NCBI GenBank assembly: GCA_008477525.1
Contig: SPDT01000013.1
Coordinates: 47,501 to 111,500 of the forward strand
Length of the DNA: 64,000 nt
Reading direction: 5' to 3'
From: Hypomyces perniciosus
Taxonomy: Eukaryota; Ascomycota; Sordariomycetes; Hypocreales; Hypocreaceae
The translations under genes and the position numbers were made by a program. The notes beneath the pieces are model-generated. The model searched no databases. It was not told where the DNA came from and was given only the letters and a program-made list of their open reading frames with translations. Below are positions 35,030 through 46,090 of the stretch, one piece after another (position 1 is the first letter of the stretch; each line of letters opens with the position of its first letter).

Positions 35030-37118
35030 ATGGCTCGAGGCTTTTCGAGCTTAAGACGACCCCTCTTGGGATTCACTGCCGCCGCTACTGCGGGAGGCGC
35101 CATCATCTACACCACCCGCAACAGGATATCGCACAACCAAAGACCCCTAGCAGACGTCAAGCGCGACAACACAGGCAGTATCATCCCGCCATCGTTCCCC
35201 GCCATCAAGTCACGATTAGAACAGCTTGCCGAGCTGCAGCGTCACAGCACAAGCAGCGGATCTTCTGATGAGTACGATCTCCTCATCATCGGCGCCGGTG
35301 CGACTGGCACCGGTATCGCCCTGGATGCCGTAACCCGTGGTCTAAAGGTCGCTGTCGTGGATCGTGACGACTTCTCCGCTGGCACCAGCTCCAAGAGCAC
35401 GAAGCTTGTCCATGGCGGCGTGCGCTACCTCGAAAAGGCCGTCTGGAACCTCGACTACTCACAGCTTCAGCTTGTCATGGAGGCACTTCACGAACGCAAG
35501 ACCTTTCTCACCATCTCACCCCACCTTTCCAACTCACTACCCATCTTGCTACCCCTTCAGAGCTGGTTTCAGGCGCCCTATATGTGGATTGGTACGAAGG
35601 CCTACGACTTGCTTGCTGGCTCGCAAGGCCTGGAGAGTTCATATGCCATGGGCAGAAGCAAGGCCCTTGCAAATTTCCCCCAGTTGCGCAGGGATAATTT
35701 GGTCGGCGCCCTGGTTTACTATGACGGACAGCATAATGATTCTCGGATGAATGTCTCGCTTGCGCTTACAGCATCATTGTATGGCGCAACTGTCTTGAAC
35801 CACGTCGAAGTTACGGCCTTGGAGAAGGATGCAAGCGGTAAGATCTGCGGCGCAAAGCTTCGAGACGTCATGGCTCCCCTGGATAACGGTGATGGCAAGG
35901 AGTTCTCCATACGTGCCAAGGGCGTGATCAACGCTACTGGACCTTTCGCCGACGCCGTTGAACAGATGGACGATCCTTCTCGCAAGGCTCTTGTGGCTCC
36001 CGCCTCTGGCGCCCACGTAATGCTTCCCGGAAATCTGTGTCCGAATGGCATGGGCATGCTCGATGCAGCGACTTCTGATGGGCGAGTTATTTTTGTGCTG
36101 CCGTGGCAGGGATACACACTCGCTGGCACGACGGACAGTGCTTGTGAGATTGAACGGGAACCTGTTGCGCAACAGGACGATGTGGATTTCATCCTGAAGG
36201 AGGTTAGCAAAATGCTGGCGCCAGAGTCGCAGCTTACACGCTCGGATGTCCTTGCCACCTGGTCTGGTGAGTGTTGAGATCTACGTCATATTGATGAATG
36301 TCATACTAACACTAACCTTCATAGGAATCCGTCCTCTTGTCCGAGACCCCAAAGCCAAGAACACTGAATCTCTAGTCCGAAGTCACCTCGTTACCGTCTC
36401 TCCCTCTGGTCTCCTCACCTGCGCCGGTGGCAAATGGACCACCTATCGCCAGATGGCCGAAGATGCCGTCGACGAGGCTATCAAGACCTTCAAACTGACT
36501 CCATCTGCCGTCCCTCTTCCCGATATTAGCGGCGCTGGACTTCCCGGCCTTAGGACCACCGGCTCTTGCATTACCCGGAATGTTCCTCTCCTCGGTGCCC
36601 ATGGTTATTCATCTGCCCTCGCCTCGCAGCTGATGGAGGTTCATCCAATTGATGCCGATGTCGCTCACCACCTCGCTCACAACTACGGTGATCGTGCCTG
36701 GGCTGTGCTTGCTTCCTCCACCTCGCCGTCTGCCACATCTCGTCTTGTATCCACCCTTCCCTTCATCGAGGCTGAAATCCGCCATGGTGTTCGATCCGAG
36801 GCTGCCTGCACAGCTGCCGACCTAATCTCCCGCCGCACACGACTCGCTTTCCTCGACATTGACAAGGCCCTGAGAGCGCTCCCGCGTGTCATTGACGTCA
36901 TGGCTGAGGAGCTTAGTTGGAGCACCGCACGGAAGCAGCACGAGTGGAGCGAGGCCATTTTATTCTTCAAGTCTATGGGCTTAGCGGATGACAAGTTAAA
37001 AATCACTCGCGAGGAGGTCCAGGCCTTGCCAGCCCCAACTACCAAGGTGCCTACGGTATCAAGTGGAGTACAGGACATTGAGCTGGGGAAACTGGAAGCT
37101 AATGGCGTTATGGCATGA
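35030..37118 (+). CDS. GUT2: Mitochondrial FAD-dependent glycerol-3-phosphate dehydrogenase
   Basis: Exons 35030-36266 and 36325-37118, with a 58-bp intron (GTGAGT..ATAG), give 676 aa. It oxidises glycerol-3-phosphate to dihydroxyacetone phosphate and passes electrons to ubiquinone at the mitochondrial inner membrane. An Arg-rich presequence and a hydrophobic stretch (residues 11-27) come first. The FAD site LLIIGAGATGTG lies at 84-95 and the family signature GTSSKSTKLVHGGVRYLE starts at 118. Further conserved blocks are GTTDS, IRPLVRDP and TCAGGKWTTYRQMAEDAVD. The C-terminal region with MAEELSWSTARKQHEW is the usual DAO-C domain; there is no EF-hand. It completes the glycerol route started by the neighbouring kinase and channel. 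Confidence 0.96.
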
Positions 37119-38226
37119 AGAGACAGTTCAATTTTTTCCACTTCAGTAAAATTGAAGAAGATTCAACGTACATAGTTTGTTTTCGGCATAGTGAGGAGGG
37201 GGCTTATGATACCTTGGGTTTAATCTGAGCGAGTATAGATCTTCATGGGATGGCCGAATTGCATTTGCATTGCTTGTTAGTAGCGTTGGGATATATATAC
37301 TGAATTAGACTTATGTTTTCTTTTGTTTAAATAAATTATATGTTTTTTGAGGTAATCGAAAGTGGAATATATTTGGCTTGATGATGATTGTATCTACCAC
37401 TCGTATATACCATTGCACAGACTACTCATTATATACTCCCGTTACTATAGATAACCCTTATGCCGCAGTTGTTTACAATGCTAGTATACTAATAAAATAG
37501 TAAAAGCTCCGAATACTCTCATCGGTTAACCACTTACTAGCTTGGGGTATCTATGTTTTTGCAGTCCCTGTTTTATTGCCACCCGCTTGTTTGGCTAGGG
37601 AGCTCGTTTGTATATATTCCTCAAATATTTGCAATAATTTTCAAGTATAATGAAGGGAAATCTGAGCTCTCCAATCATAGAGTATTTTCAGTTCTGGGAT
37701 GTCGCCCCTTTGCCTACCTTGTAGGTATGCAAACAACGGAAATTTTGGAACGACACCTGGTGGGCAGCTGTCGTCTTCCTCGCCAACCCACCACTTGCCC
37801 TAATTTCTTTTACCTATTTATTGGTTCAAAAAGAGGAGACTTCTGTTTCTTTCTTTTCTCTTCTTCAAGTTTGGCTCGAGTGAAAAAAAAATTTCACCGT
37901 TCCTCAACCTTTTGGAGAAACTCGCCTTTTCTCCCACTTTCGAGGGAAGCCTACCACGGCCCATCGCCATCAAAAGCCCACTCGTTTCTAGCTCTTTTCT
38001 TAATAACTTTAATCACAGCTACACAGAGGACTAGTGGAAAGACGAGAGAGACATTAGCATCATGTGGTTTGTGACCCAATTTCGCTGATCCCAAGGCATC
38101 GAGGAGGCTGACTCTGAACACATCAAGGATAAACGTCGAGCTTTAGAATCCAGTTCTCCGACCTACAACACCTTCAGACTCGAACAAAGAGAAGCTGGTT
38201 ATATAACACCCCGCTCTGAGTCCAAA
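37119..38226. other. Intergenic, no gene seen
   Basis: 3' flank of GUT2 and 5' flank of the first orphan paralogue. AT-rich in 37280-37520. A plus-strand frame at 37553-38074 shows no family likeness and no codon preference. A TATATAA motif at 38200-38206, 21-27 bases before the ATG, is close for a TATA box. Confidence 0.5.
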
Positions 38227-39361
38227 ATGGCTAGTGAACCCGACTTTCGAAGAAGGGACTGGGGCAGTCCTGTCCCTCGCCTTTTTCGATACAGATTTGG
38301 ACAAAGAACGCCACAAGGAGCTGCACCGTGGCGCAATAGACAACCGACTTTCCCAAGGTACACCGGTGAGAATATCATGGACTGGTATATCCACGACCGA
38401 CTTCGTTGGATCTGGAACGAAGAGCGAGGACTATGGTCACCTGAAGAAAGACAAGCTTTTGTGGAATGGGTTGATAAAGCGAGGATCACACAAACCGCCA
38501 TGTCAATGAGCAAACACCCGCTCACGAGATACCTAAAACGCCGCGAGCCGAACTGGGGACACTTCCTCGTCTTGAGAGCGATATTTGGCGCATCCAGATG
38601 CTCGACACAGGACTGGTGGCAAGATTTCAAGATGAAATACCCGCGGGCAACTGAGGACGCGCCCCCTGGTATACTGCCGAAACGGGTCGCAAATGTGTTG
38701 GAAACTAATATAATGGCACCGCCATCAATTGCCCCGATAGCCACAGTGGAGGATAAGGGCCAAGCACGGAAGCGTAATGAGAACACTTTGCTGACCACTA
38801 TCAGCTCAGACACCGTGACTCAAGAGGGTAAGTGCATGCTCCAAGCTGTCACGTTAGTGAACGTTGAGGAGGACGCTGCTAATACTTTGTCTAGAAGTGC
38901 ACCAGAGAGGAGAACCACGGCAAGTATACTCACGACGACGGGAAGCCAATCTAGTGATGCTGGATAGCCCGTCTTCGGAATCCGAGGTCGAAGAAGTCAC
39001 AATGCGACCCGCCGTCGAGAAGGGCTATGATGCCCAACACAACCAGCGAGAGCAAGAGGAAGAACCTGCTGATCAGGAGACGCTCGAGTCGGACCTAGAG
39101 TGGTCTGAATTCATGACCAACGCTTCAGATCAGAAGTCACAGAGGTGTTGCAGCCATGAGAAGGAGCTCAAGAGGCAGGGAAAACGGCAAGAAAAGCTAA
39201 TCGCCGACCTGACTGAATATGTCCAGAAGCTGGAGAAGCAGTTACAGGCACATGGTGCAACTGTCAGTAGTGTGGTGGAGGACCAGAAGAAGGCTCAGAA
39301 GTGGCATGAGCGTGTCAACAAACGAATGTGGGCGATGAAAACAAGGCTGGAGAGGAAGTAA
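38227..39361 (+). CDS. Orphan tandem paralogue A: WW/PNWGHF domain plus coiled coil
   Basis: Exons 38227-38827 and 38895-39361, with a 67-bp phase-1 intron (GTAAGT..CTAG), give 355 aa. I recognise no family. Residues 47-154 form a compact Trp-rich domain (GENIMDWYIH, LRWIW, HPLTRYL, PNWGHFLVLRAIFGAS, DWWQDFKMKYPRATEDAPPG). A Ser/Thr-rich middle follows, then an acidic segment ending DLEWSEF, and a C-terminal coiled coil rich in Lys/Glu (about residues 285-350) ending MWAMKTRLERK. There is no signal peptide or membrane segment. The paralogue B lies 579 bp downstream on the same strand. The layout of a globular head, acidic linker and coiled coil suggests a scaffold or nuclear protein, but function is unknown. 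Confidence 0.82.
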
Positions 39362-39658
39362 ATAGCGGTATGGTAATTGAGGAAGAAGACCGCGGATATG
39401 TAATATTAGAGTAAGGACTATAAGGACTTCAAGGTAATGAAAAGCAATGGTAATCGCTGTAACTCATCTGTTGTTAGTCTATTCATCTTGTATCTTCAAG
39501 AAGACTTGAAAGAATGCCCACTTCTGCATCTCTTTGTATTTACATAGTAACGTGATATTGACGGATTATTTAGTGGCCTGATGGAGCAAGGCATCAAGCG
39601 GGCAGCGGGCAGCGGGCAGCTGGCAGGTTGCTCGCCAGCCGATTTGTTGCTCAAGAAA

Positions 39659-39666
39659 TATAAAAA
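39659..39666 (+). promoter_or_regulatory. TATA box upstream of orphan paralogue B
   Basis: TATAAAAA lies 275-282 bases before the paralogue B ATG, which implies a long leader of about 240 bases. That leader would contain a 64-codon upstream frame at 39684-39878 starting MCKFFHSYTPSEE. The upstream frame ends before the main ATG. Confidence 0.45.
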
Positions 39667-39940
39667 CTCTCTCTAGATTCGACTTGTGCAAATTTTTTCA
39701 CTCCTACACACCTTCTGAAGAGACTCAACCTCTCGCTCATGCATATCAAGAGAACTTTATCCAACCAGCACCACTAAAGGTGTCCGCAAACCACATACCG
39801 GCCTCGAGTCAGGCATCAGACTGCTTTGACGAGACATACGAGTCCCCCAGAACAAAAAGAGTGAAATCAGTTTCATGAGGTTGGTTGCCCAGTCAGCCTG
39901 ATCAACAAACATTCGAGGGTATACAAAGACCATCGGCATC

Positions 39941-41081
39941 ATGAGTTACCAGGCAACTTCGGATCAAGATATGCTTCCACCGTATAAGGGTGGTAATATT
40001 GTCGACTGGCACATATATTCCCGACTTTGGGGGATCTGGCAGACCGAGTTCACGTCATGGTCGCGTCACAACAAGCAAACGTTCTTGTCCTGGGTACACA
40101 GGGCGAAAGTGACAGGAGCCACGGGTACGATGGGCAGGCATCCTCTCACCAAGTTTCTCCGTTGGGGGGCACCGAACTGGGGACATTTTGTCATTCTGAG
40201 AGCCATGTTCGGCGCGTCTGACTGCACTGGACAGCCCTGGTGGCCGGATTTCAAAATCAGATACCCGAGAGCCCTTGAAGATGCACCACGAGGTGTGGTT
40301 CCTCGAGGAGTTAAAGAGGCTATACGATCCGGCGTGTTTAGCACCACCATCAAATGTCCCAATTCCCACGAGGGAGCATATGAATCACTGGCAGCAACAA
40401 TCAGCGGAAAACAGACAGGTCGCGATCCACCAGCCGGCCATTGGGGATCCAGCGGCGCCTCTTCCTGAAGACGCACCGGAAGTCAAACGCGAGAACTCCG
40501 GTGAGCTGCAGCTAGACAGCAGACGTGGAAATGTTTCCCTAGATTCTGCGCCAGAACAACCGAACCCAAAGAAGAAAAAGCACAAGAAGAAGCAAACTAA
40601 CTCGGAAAATGTTGGTCCGGAAAAGACCGAAAAGACCCATCGAGAGGAAGTCTTGGAGAAGCAGGTTGAAGAGACAGATGAGCCAGAGCCAGAGCCCGAA
40701 ACAAAGCGACAGAAGAAGAAGAAGAAGAAGAAGAAGCGAGCCAATTCGGAAGAGCTTGGTCAGGAAAACACCAAAAAACCGCGACGAGAGATAATTGTCG
40801 TGGAGGAGCTGGTTGAAGAGACAGATGAGCCAGACCCCGAGTGGTCCGATTTCAACAAGTCCGCGAAACTTGAGCAGAAACAAGGCGATTCGGAGACCAT
40901 CAAGGCACTGGAGGAACAGGTGAAGAATCAGAAGGGCCAGATTTCGGACTTGGCTACTACGGTTCGAAAGCAACACGAGCTCATCAAAAATTTGGAAGCC
41001 CGCCAGAATGCAGCCGAGGAATGGCACAAACTTTCTGACAAGAGGATGCAGGCGATGAGGGAGGCAGTTGCTCGCAAGTAA
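39941..41081 (+). CDS. Orphan tandem paralogue B: WW/PNWGHF domain, Lys-rich repeats, coiled coil
   Basis: Exons 39941-40418 and 40471-41081 give 362 aa. The 52-bp phase-1 intron has a weaker donor (GTCGCG), but its position and phase match paralogue A. Residues 17-124 align without gaps to residues 47-154 of A at about half identity by eye (GGNIVDWHIY, HPLTKFL, PNWGHFVILRAMFGAS, PWWPDFKIRYPRALEDAPRG). The middle has two Lys-rich blocks, each followed by an acidic repeat ending VEETDEP, then DPEWSDF and a C-terminal coiled coil ending KRMQAMREAVARK, matching A. The Lys runs look like nuclear localisation signals. No known family recognised; function unknown. Confidence 0.8.
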
Positions 41082-41210
41082 AGGGTGGTGGTATCTTGAT
41101 TGAGGAAAGAAGACTATGGAGCAACTAGTGTTGTAATAAGGGCTTTACAGGTAATGAAAAGCAATGGGAATCATAAAAAAAGTAAAAAAAACTGCTCTCC
41201 TGCTCGCTGT

Positions 41211-42362
41211 CTACATCGCCTCATGTCTCAAAGACTTTCCACCAACGTAGCTTTCTGCAGTGTCGACAAACAATTTTCGTCCCTTGACCCACGACACCAT
41301 GATGCCAAACAGTTTCCAGTTGCCAATCTGGCCAGTGGCATACTTCTGCCCGAGAGAAAGGAAGATCATCGTCTTTCCCGCTGGCTTGTACGTTGGAATG
41401 GATCCCTTGCCTGTTAGAGTGGCATCCAGAGCGGATGCTAAGTGGATGATCTGGCCATCAGTAATGGTGAGCTGCTTCGGCTCTCTGTTGCCCACGTCGC
41501 CAAGGGCCCAGATGTTCTCCGTGCCGACGACTCGAAACTTGTCATCCAACTTGACATTGCCATCCGAATCCAGAAAGTCGTGTGGGACAAATTCGGTGTT
41601 GACTCGAATTCCGTAAACAGGGATGTAGGCATCCGCAGCAATCGTGCTCCCGTTGTCCAGCGTCAAGGTTTGCGATGTTCCATCCTCGCTGGGCTGGGCG
41701 TTTATGACTTTTGATTTGCGAACGAGCTTGACGCCGAGCTTCTGCAGGTCTTTATCCATCGTGGAGCGAACGGATGGGAGGATGTCCTTTGTGCTTTCCA
41801 AAGGAAGCTCTCCGTTGATCACGAGAGTGACTTGCTTCTGGCTTCCGTACTTGGCGGCCAGCTCACCAGCTACCTCGATTCCGGTGGCGCCAGCTCCGGC
41901 AACAACGATGGTCTTTGCATCTCCGACTTTCTTCTGGAGCGCATGCCATGCTGAGAGCGTCTCATCATGTGTGCCAATGGGCTTGAAGGGAAGCCCACTC
42001 GAAAGTCGCGAACCGGTGGCAATGACCAGCTGGTCGTACGGAATGCTGCGGTCGCCGCCATCGTTGGTGAGAATGTCAACGGAGTTGGCGGACTGGTTGA
42101 TGCTCTTCGCCTTGCCAAGGACGAACTCGAATTGATCGGCCGAGTGCTGCTTGAACGCATCCGCGATGGGGGGGAATAAGGACTTGTCGGGAATTGCTCC
42201 GGGGATAACACCACGAGTGGCTGCGACGTTCCAGAAGAAGTGGCTGTTGGGAGAAACGAGGATGACCTTGACGCTGGCCTTAGGGACGGTGTATTTGAGG
42301 AGCCTATGCGCGAGCGGCAGGCCGGCCCAGCCTGCGCCGAGAATAACGACAGTCTTAGCCAT
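41211..42362 (-). CDS. AIF/AMID-like FAD-dependent pyridine nucleotide oxidoreductase
   Basis: A single-exon protein of 383 aa from the ATG at 42362; a further in-frame ATG at 42413 would add 17 residues without family support. The N-terminal FAD fold reads VVILGAGWAGLPLAHRL. A second Rossmann motif for NAD(P)H is VVAGAGATGIEVAGELA, and the C-terminal FAD contact is ENIWALGDVG. This is the layout of AIF-M2/Ndi-like oxidoreductases, fungal members of which act on quinones or have been tied to cell death. There is no mitochondrial presequence. It is divergent from a Zn2Cys6 regulator with a shared 551-bp upstream region, which suggests co-regulation. Confidence 0.9.
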   Translation of the reverse strand: MAKTVVILGAGWAGLPLAHRLLKYTVPKASVKVILVSPNSHFFWNVAATRGVIPGAIPDKSLFPPIADAFKQHSADQFEFVLGKAKSINQSANSVDILTNDGGDRSIPYDQLVIATGSRLSSGLPFKPIGTHDETLSAWHALQKKVGDAKTIVVAGAGATGIEVAGELAAKYGSQKQVTLVINGELPLESTKDILPSVRSTMDKDLQKLGVKLVRKSKVINAQPSEDGTSQTLTLDNGSTIAADAYIPVYGIRVNTEFVPHDFLDSDGNVKLDDKFRVVGTENIWALGDVGNREPKQLTITDGQIIHLASALDATLTGKGSIPTYKPAGKTMIFLSLGQKYATGQIGNWKLFGIMVSWVKGRKLFVDTAESYVGGKSLRHEAM

Positions 42363-42913
42363 TAGATGCTTCGTCTGGGTGTTTTGCTTGAGTTGGTTGA
42401 GTTGGTGAATCAAGTTGACAGGTCTCTTTGGATAGGCGAGCTGGGCTTTAAAGAGCTGTCGCGTCGCGGGCTGTGAGCCGCAGTGTCGTCGGTCTCGGCC
42501 ATCGTGCCAGCAAAAAAGTTTGTCCTTGCTCAGTTATCTTGCGACAACAGCAATACCTGCGCCTGATAATCGAGCAAGGCGAGATCTTCAATGTACGATC
42601 GTCATTGGTGTGGGTCCATCGATGCAACAGGGATTCTGGACCGAGCTCCGTGTCCGAGACCGATCCTCCGCTTGGCTTAGTCATCGCGGACCGCTCGTCC
42701 CTTGTACGTATAGTAGTATGTGCATCCTCAGGGTCTCACCAAACTAACATCGCTCGATCTCGGTCTCGGTCTCGCCCGAATATCGAGACTGAAACCATCG
42801 CATGCCACACCAGATATCCGTCTAGGTACGGCCTGAAGCTAGGCTGCTGGGGTGCATTTTTAGCCGCATAGTCTATCCGAAAGCTGGCGCCGCTCTCGCT
42901 CGTCCCGCCTCCG
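42363..42913. promoter_or_regulatory. Divergent promoter, AIF-like oxidoreductase / Zn2Cys6 regulator
   Basis: No gene is supported in this 551-bp gap. It is the only upstream sequence for both genes. I cannot assign individual sites. Confidence 0.4.
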
Positions 42914-45295
42914 ATGGCCGACCCCGCCGCTGCCGCGCCTTCATTTGGCGTCATATCGTCTCGTTCCCGGAATCCTTTAGAGGAGACAAACACGCCGGCA
43001 GATGATGGATTGAGAATCTGGAGCTGTGTCACCTGTCGGCGAAGAAAGGTCAGGTGCGACAGACGGGATCCCTGTGTAAACTGCGTGAAGAACAACATCG
43101 AATGTCATTTCCCAGTAACGGGTCGACTGCCGCGTCGTCGAGATCCAACGACCTGGCAGTCGCCTACGCAGAAGCAGGCCGAGCTGTTGGGACGTCTTAG
43201 ACGTCTGGAGGCCCTTGTTACGGAGCTGACAGCGCAGGTCGAAGATGGTCCGGATGTGGATCAGGTGCAGAGTGGACAGGCCGTATCTACGGGTATGACC
43301 CCGGCTCTCTCCGCCGGTGCTTCGGGATCGGATACGACAACAGTACAGACACCAAGCTCAACCTCTCATGCGCCATTCCCTGGATTCATGTCTGCAATGG
43401 CATTGCAGCTCGGTAGTGAGCCCGATGAGGAGTTTGGACGATTGGTGCTTGACAGAGAGGGTGGAATGCAGATCGGCAAAGGCTTCTGGTCCATTTTTTG
43501 TAATGAGGTATGTGGCAGTTCCCGGGTTCAAGCAAGTAAATCTCACAATGGTGATTAGGTTGAGAATATATTTCAAGCAATTCAGGATGTAACCGAGATC
43601 CAAGCAGAGTTGGAGGCTGATGCGGCCGCCACTCAGACCTTAGGTCAGTCCTCCCCAGGCAATCAAAGTCTGGGCTTCTTTTTGGGAACTGCATATTCGC
43701 AGGGATTTAGTGGTCTAGATGATTTGCACCCTCTTCCATCACAAATGCTTTTCATCTGGAGGGCGTATGTCGAAAATGTCGACCCATTCATCAAAGTTCT
43801 TCACGTCCCAAGCGTCGAAAAGATCATCACCAGCCTTCGTGGTAAATTCAGTTCCCTAGGCCCTAATATGGAGGCGCTCTTTTTTGCCATCTCGCTGGCG
43901 GCGATCACGTCGCTTGACGAAGATGAAGCTGTCGCATGCTTTGGCACCCCTAAAGCACAATTACTCGCTCGTTTCCGACTTGGTATCGAACGAACGCTTG
44001 CGCAGGCCGAACTTCTCACTACAAAAGACATAACCGTGCTCCAGGCATTCGTCATTTATCTCTCCATTCTTCCACACATCGGGTCACAGGAACTGGTCTC
44101 ACCCTTGGCTGGTCTTTTACTGAGAATAGCCACATCTCTAGGATTACATAGAGACGGCGCCAATACACGACACTCACCACCTTTGACGCCTTTGGATATG
44201 GAAATACGCCGCCGCCTATGGTGGCAAATCGTTTTCATTGACTCGCGGACACGAGACCCCCGTGTTCCTGGACTATCGGTAACAGAAACCAATTTCGATA
44301 CCAGAATCCCTGCCAATATTAGTGACACGGATCTTGGACGGGACTCGTTAGAATCAAACGAATCGGTGATGAAGGTGACAGAGGCAACACTTTGTGTTCT
44401 TCAATGCGAGATTTGGCGGCTCTATCGTTTTCTCCATGCAAACTCGAGTAAAACTCTGGACGCCCATCTTCAAATATTTCACGGAGCAAAGGCGAGAGTT
44501 GAAGGCACTTATTTTACAAGTGTTTCACCAGACTATACCTTCGAGTCACTTGTCAGATCGATGGTGTCGCACTTCTTTGCTAAAGTTGAGCAGGCCATCT
44601 ACCGACAACACTTCCGGGGTCTCAAAGAAAACACATCTATTGGCAAAACGAGACCGACCCAGCAAATGTTGGATCATTACTTGAACGTCTCCATCTCTGT
44701 CCTTGAAGGCACACATGCGCTCACGACCGAGCCTGCATGGCAAAAATGGAGGTGGCAGCTGCAAGGTCACTTTCATTGGCGCTCGATGGGCACAGTTTTC
44801 ATGCAGCTCTGTCAGTCTCCGTGGACTGCAGTTTCTGAGAGGGGGTGGACCTTGGCGCGAAAGTTGTTTGATGGATTACCGGAAGAATCAAAGGAAAATC
44901 CAATGTGGCCGCAGTTGAGTCAGTTGGTTGCCGTTGCAGAGGCGCGTCGTCAGGAGGCATTGACTCAAACTCCATTGCCTTTGGATGGAACTGGAGTACA
45001 ACAACCGTCCCAGCTGTCTGGTGATAATTCTTCTACGTGGACTTTTATCGATTCGCCACAGATTGGAACACACATGATGCAACCGACAACAGGCATAAGT
45101 AGTATATTTCCGGGTGTCCAACCAGCCGCTCCTGAAGGGGTTACTGAATACTCCAGCCTGGAGGAACTGTTGGGAGGTGGGGAACTGGGCCAGGGCCACG
45201 ACTTCACGACGGACTTTGTTCCAACGAATTGGCAATCTTGGGATGAAATGGCTGCACCGGATTATGATTTCTGGGATCCCCACCAAGCACTCTAA
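42914..45295 (+). CDS. Zn2Cys6 transcription factor
   Basis: Exons 42914-43507 and 43559-45295, with a 51-bp intron (GTATGT..ATTAG), give 776 aa. The zinc cluster covers Cys38, 41, 48, 54, 57 and 64 (SCVTCRRRKVRCDRRDPCVNC), followed by a linker PRRRDPTTW and a coiled coil LLGRLRRLEALVTELTAQV for dimer formation. The central fungal-specific domain includes MLFIWRAYVENVDPFIKVLH, LHRDGANTRHSPPLTPLDMEIRRRLWWQIVFIDSR and an acidic C-terminus with YDFWDPHQAL. The protein is nuclear. The divergent AIF-like oxidoreductase is its most likely local target; the FAD dehydrogenase downstream is another. No known regulator is matched closely enough to name. Confidence 0.92.
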
Positions 45296-46090
45296 CCTCT
45301 CGAGTCAGCCAATGGTTGGATCGTTTGGGCGCTGACATGGTAGTATGTTTTGAGAAAAGGACGACAAGCATACATCAGCACACAGGCGTCTCTATGCTAT
45401 GAGAAGGTGGCGTGATGTACGAAGTAGTACATGTAATAAGCCACCCCAGACGTTGTCCAAAGCGGAAGTTGGGATGACATCGGCGTTTGGTCTGTCTGAT
45501 GCGGGGAAAGAGCGTAATCGCCATAGGCCTCGGTTCTCGTGTTTTGGGTCGTTTTGACGTGGGCCGAGGCTCAAAGGGCGATAAAATCCACTGATTCAAT
45601 TGATTGTTTGATGTCAACTGAAGAAAAGACATTGGGGCTAATAAGTCTGCAACGGCTCGATTCTGTGAGTGTGTTTGTACTACGGAGTAATATCTACGGA
45701 GTACTCCGTTCCTGATGTCAGTGGAGGCTGCTAAACGGCTCTCTAGCGGCTGGAATACAGTGGTGATAGGTGATAGTAGAAGGGTTATCAGAGTGGAGGT
45801 AAAGCGGTACTAGATAGTACTTGCATTAGCTAGGTATTCTTCTTAGCGGCCAGCGGATTTACTGAGTGTATGGCATCAGTACGCCCGACACTACGAGTAC
45901 ATAAGACGGTTGCCGCGGGCAGCCGCTGCATGTGACTCCAACTGGAACGACTGAACTCGGGCAGCTTCATTCACTCACTATCACTTCTGACGTACGATTT
46001 CAATATTAAACCTGCCAGGATCCGCTGCAGGAAACGACAGGGTTTCATTGTTGCTCTGATTCAGTAACTTGTAAGTTTCTCTCGTCCCCA
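45296..46090. other. Intergenic, no gene seen
   Basis: 3' flank of the regulator and promoter of the FAD dehydrogenase. Two TACGGAGTA motifs lie close together at 45681-45689 and 45695-45703. No gene is supported. Confidence 0.6.

Noticed and set aside
35719..36258. Antisense frames across GUT2
   Set aside because: They mirror the strong codon bias of GUT2 on the opposite strand; the same holds for antisense frames over the kinase, dehydrogenase and phospholipase genes.
40539..41027. 162-codon Leu-rich minus-strand frame, possible membrane protein
   Set aside because: It is the antisense of the Lys/Glu-rich linker and coiled coil of paralogue B; runs of AAG read backward as CTT give the Leu-rich look.
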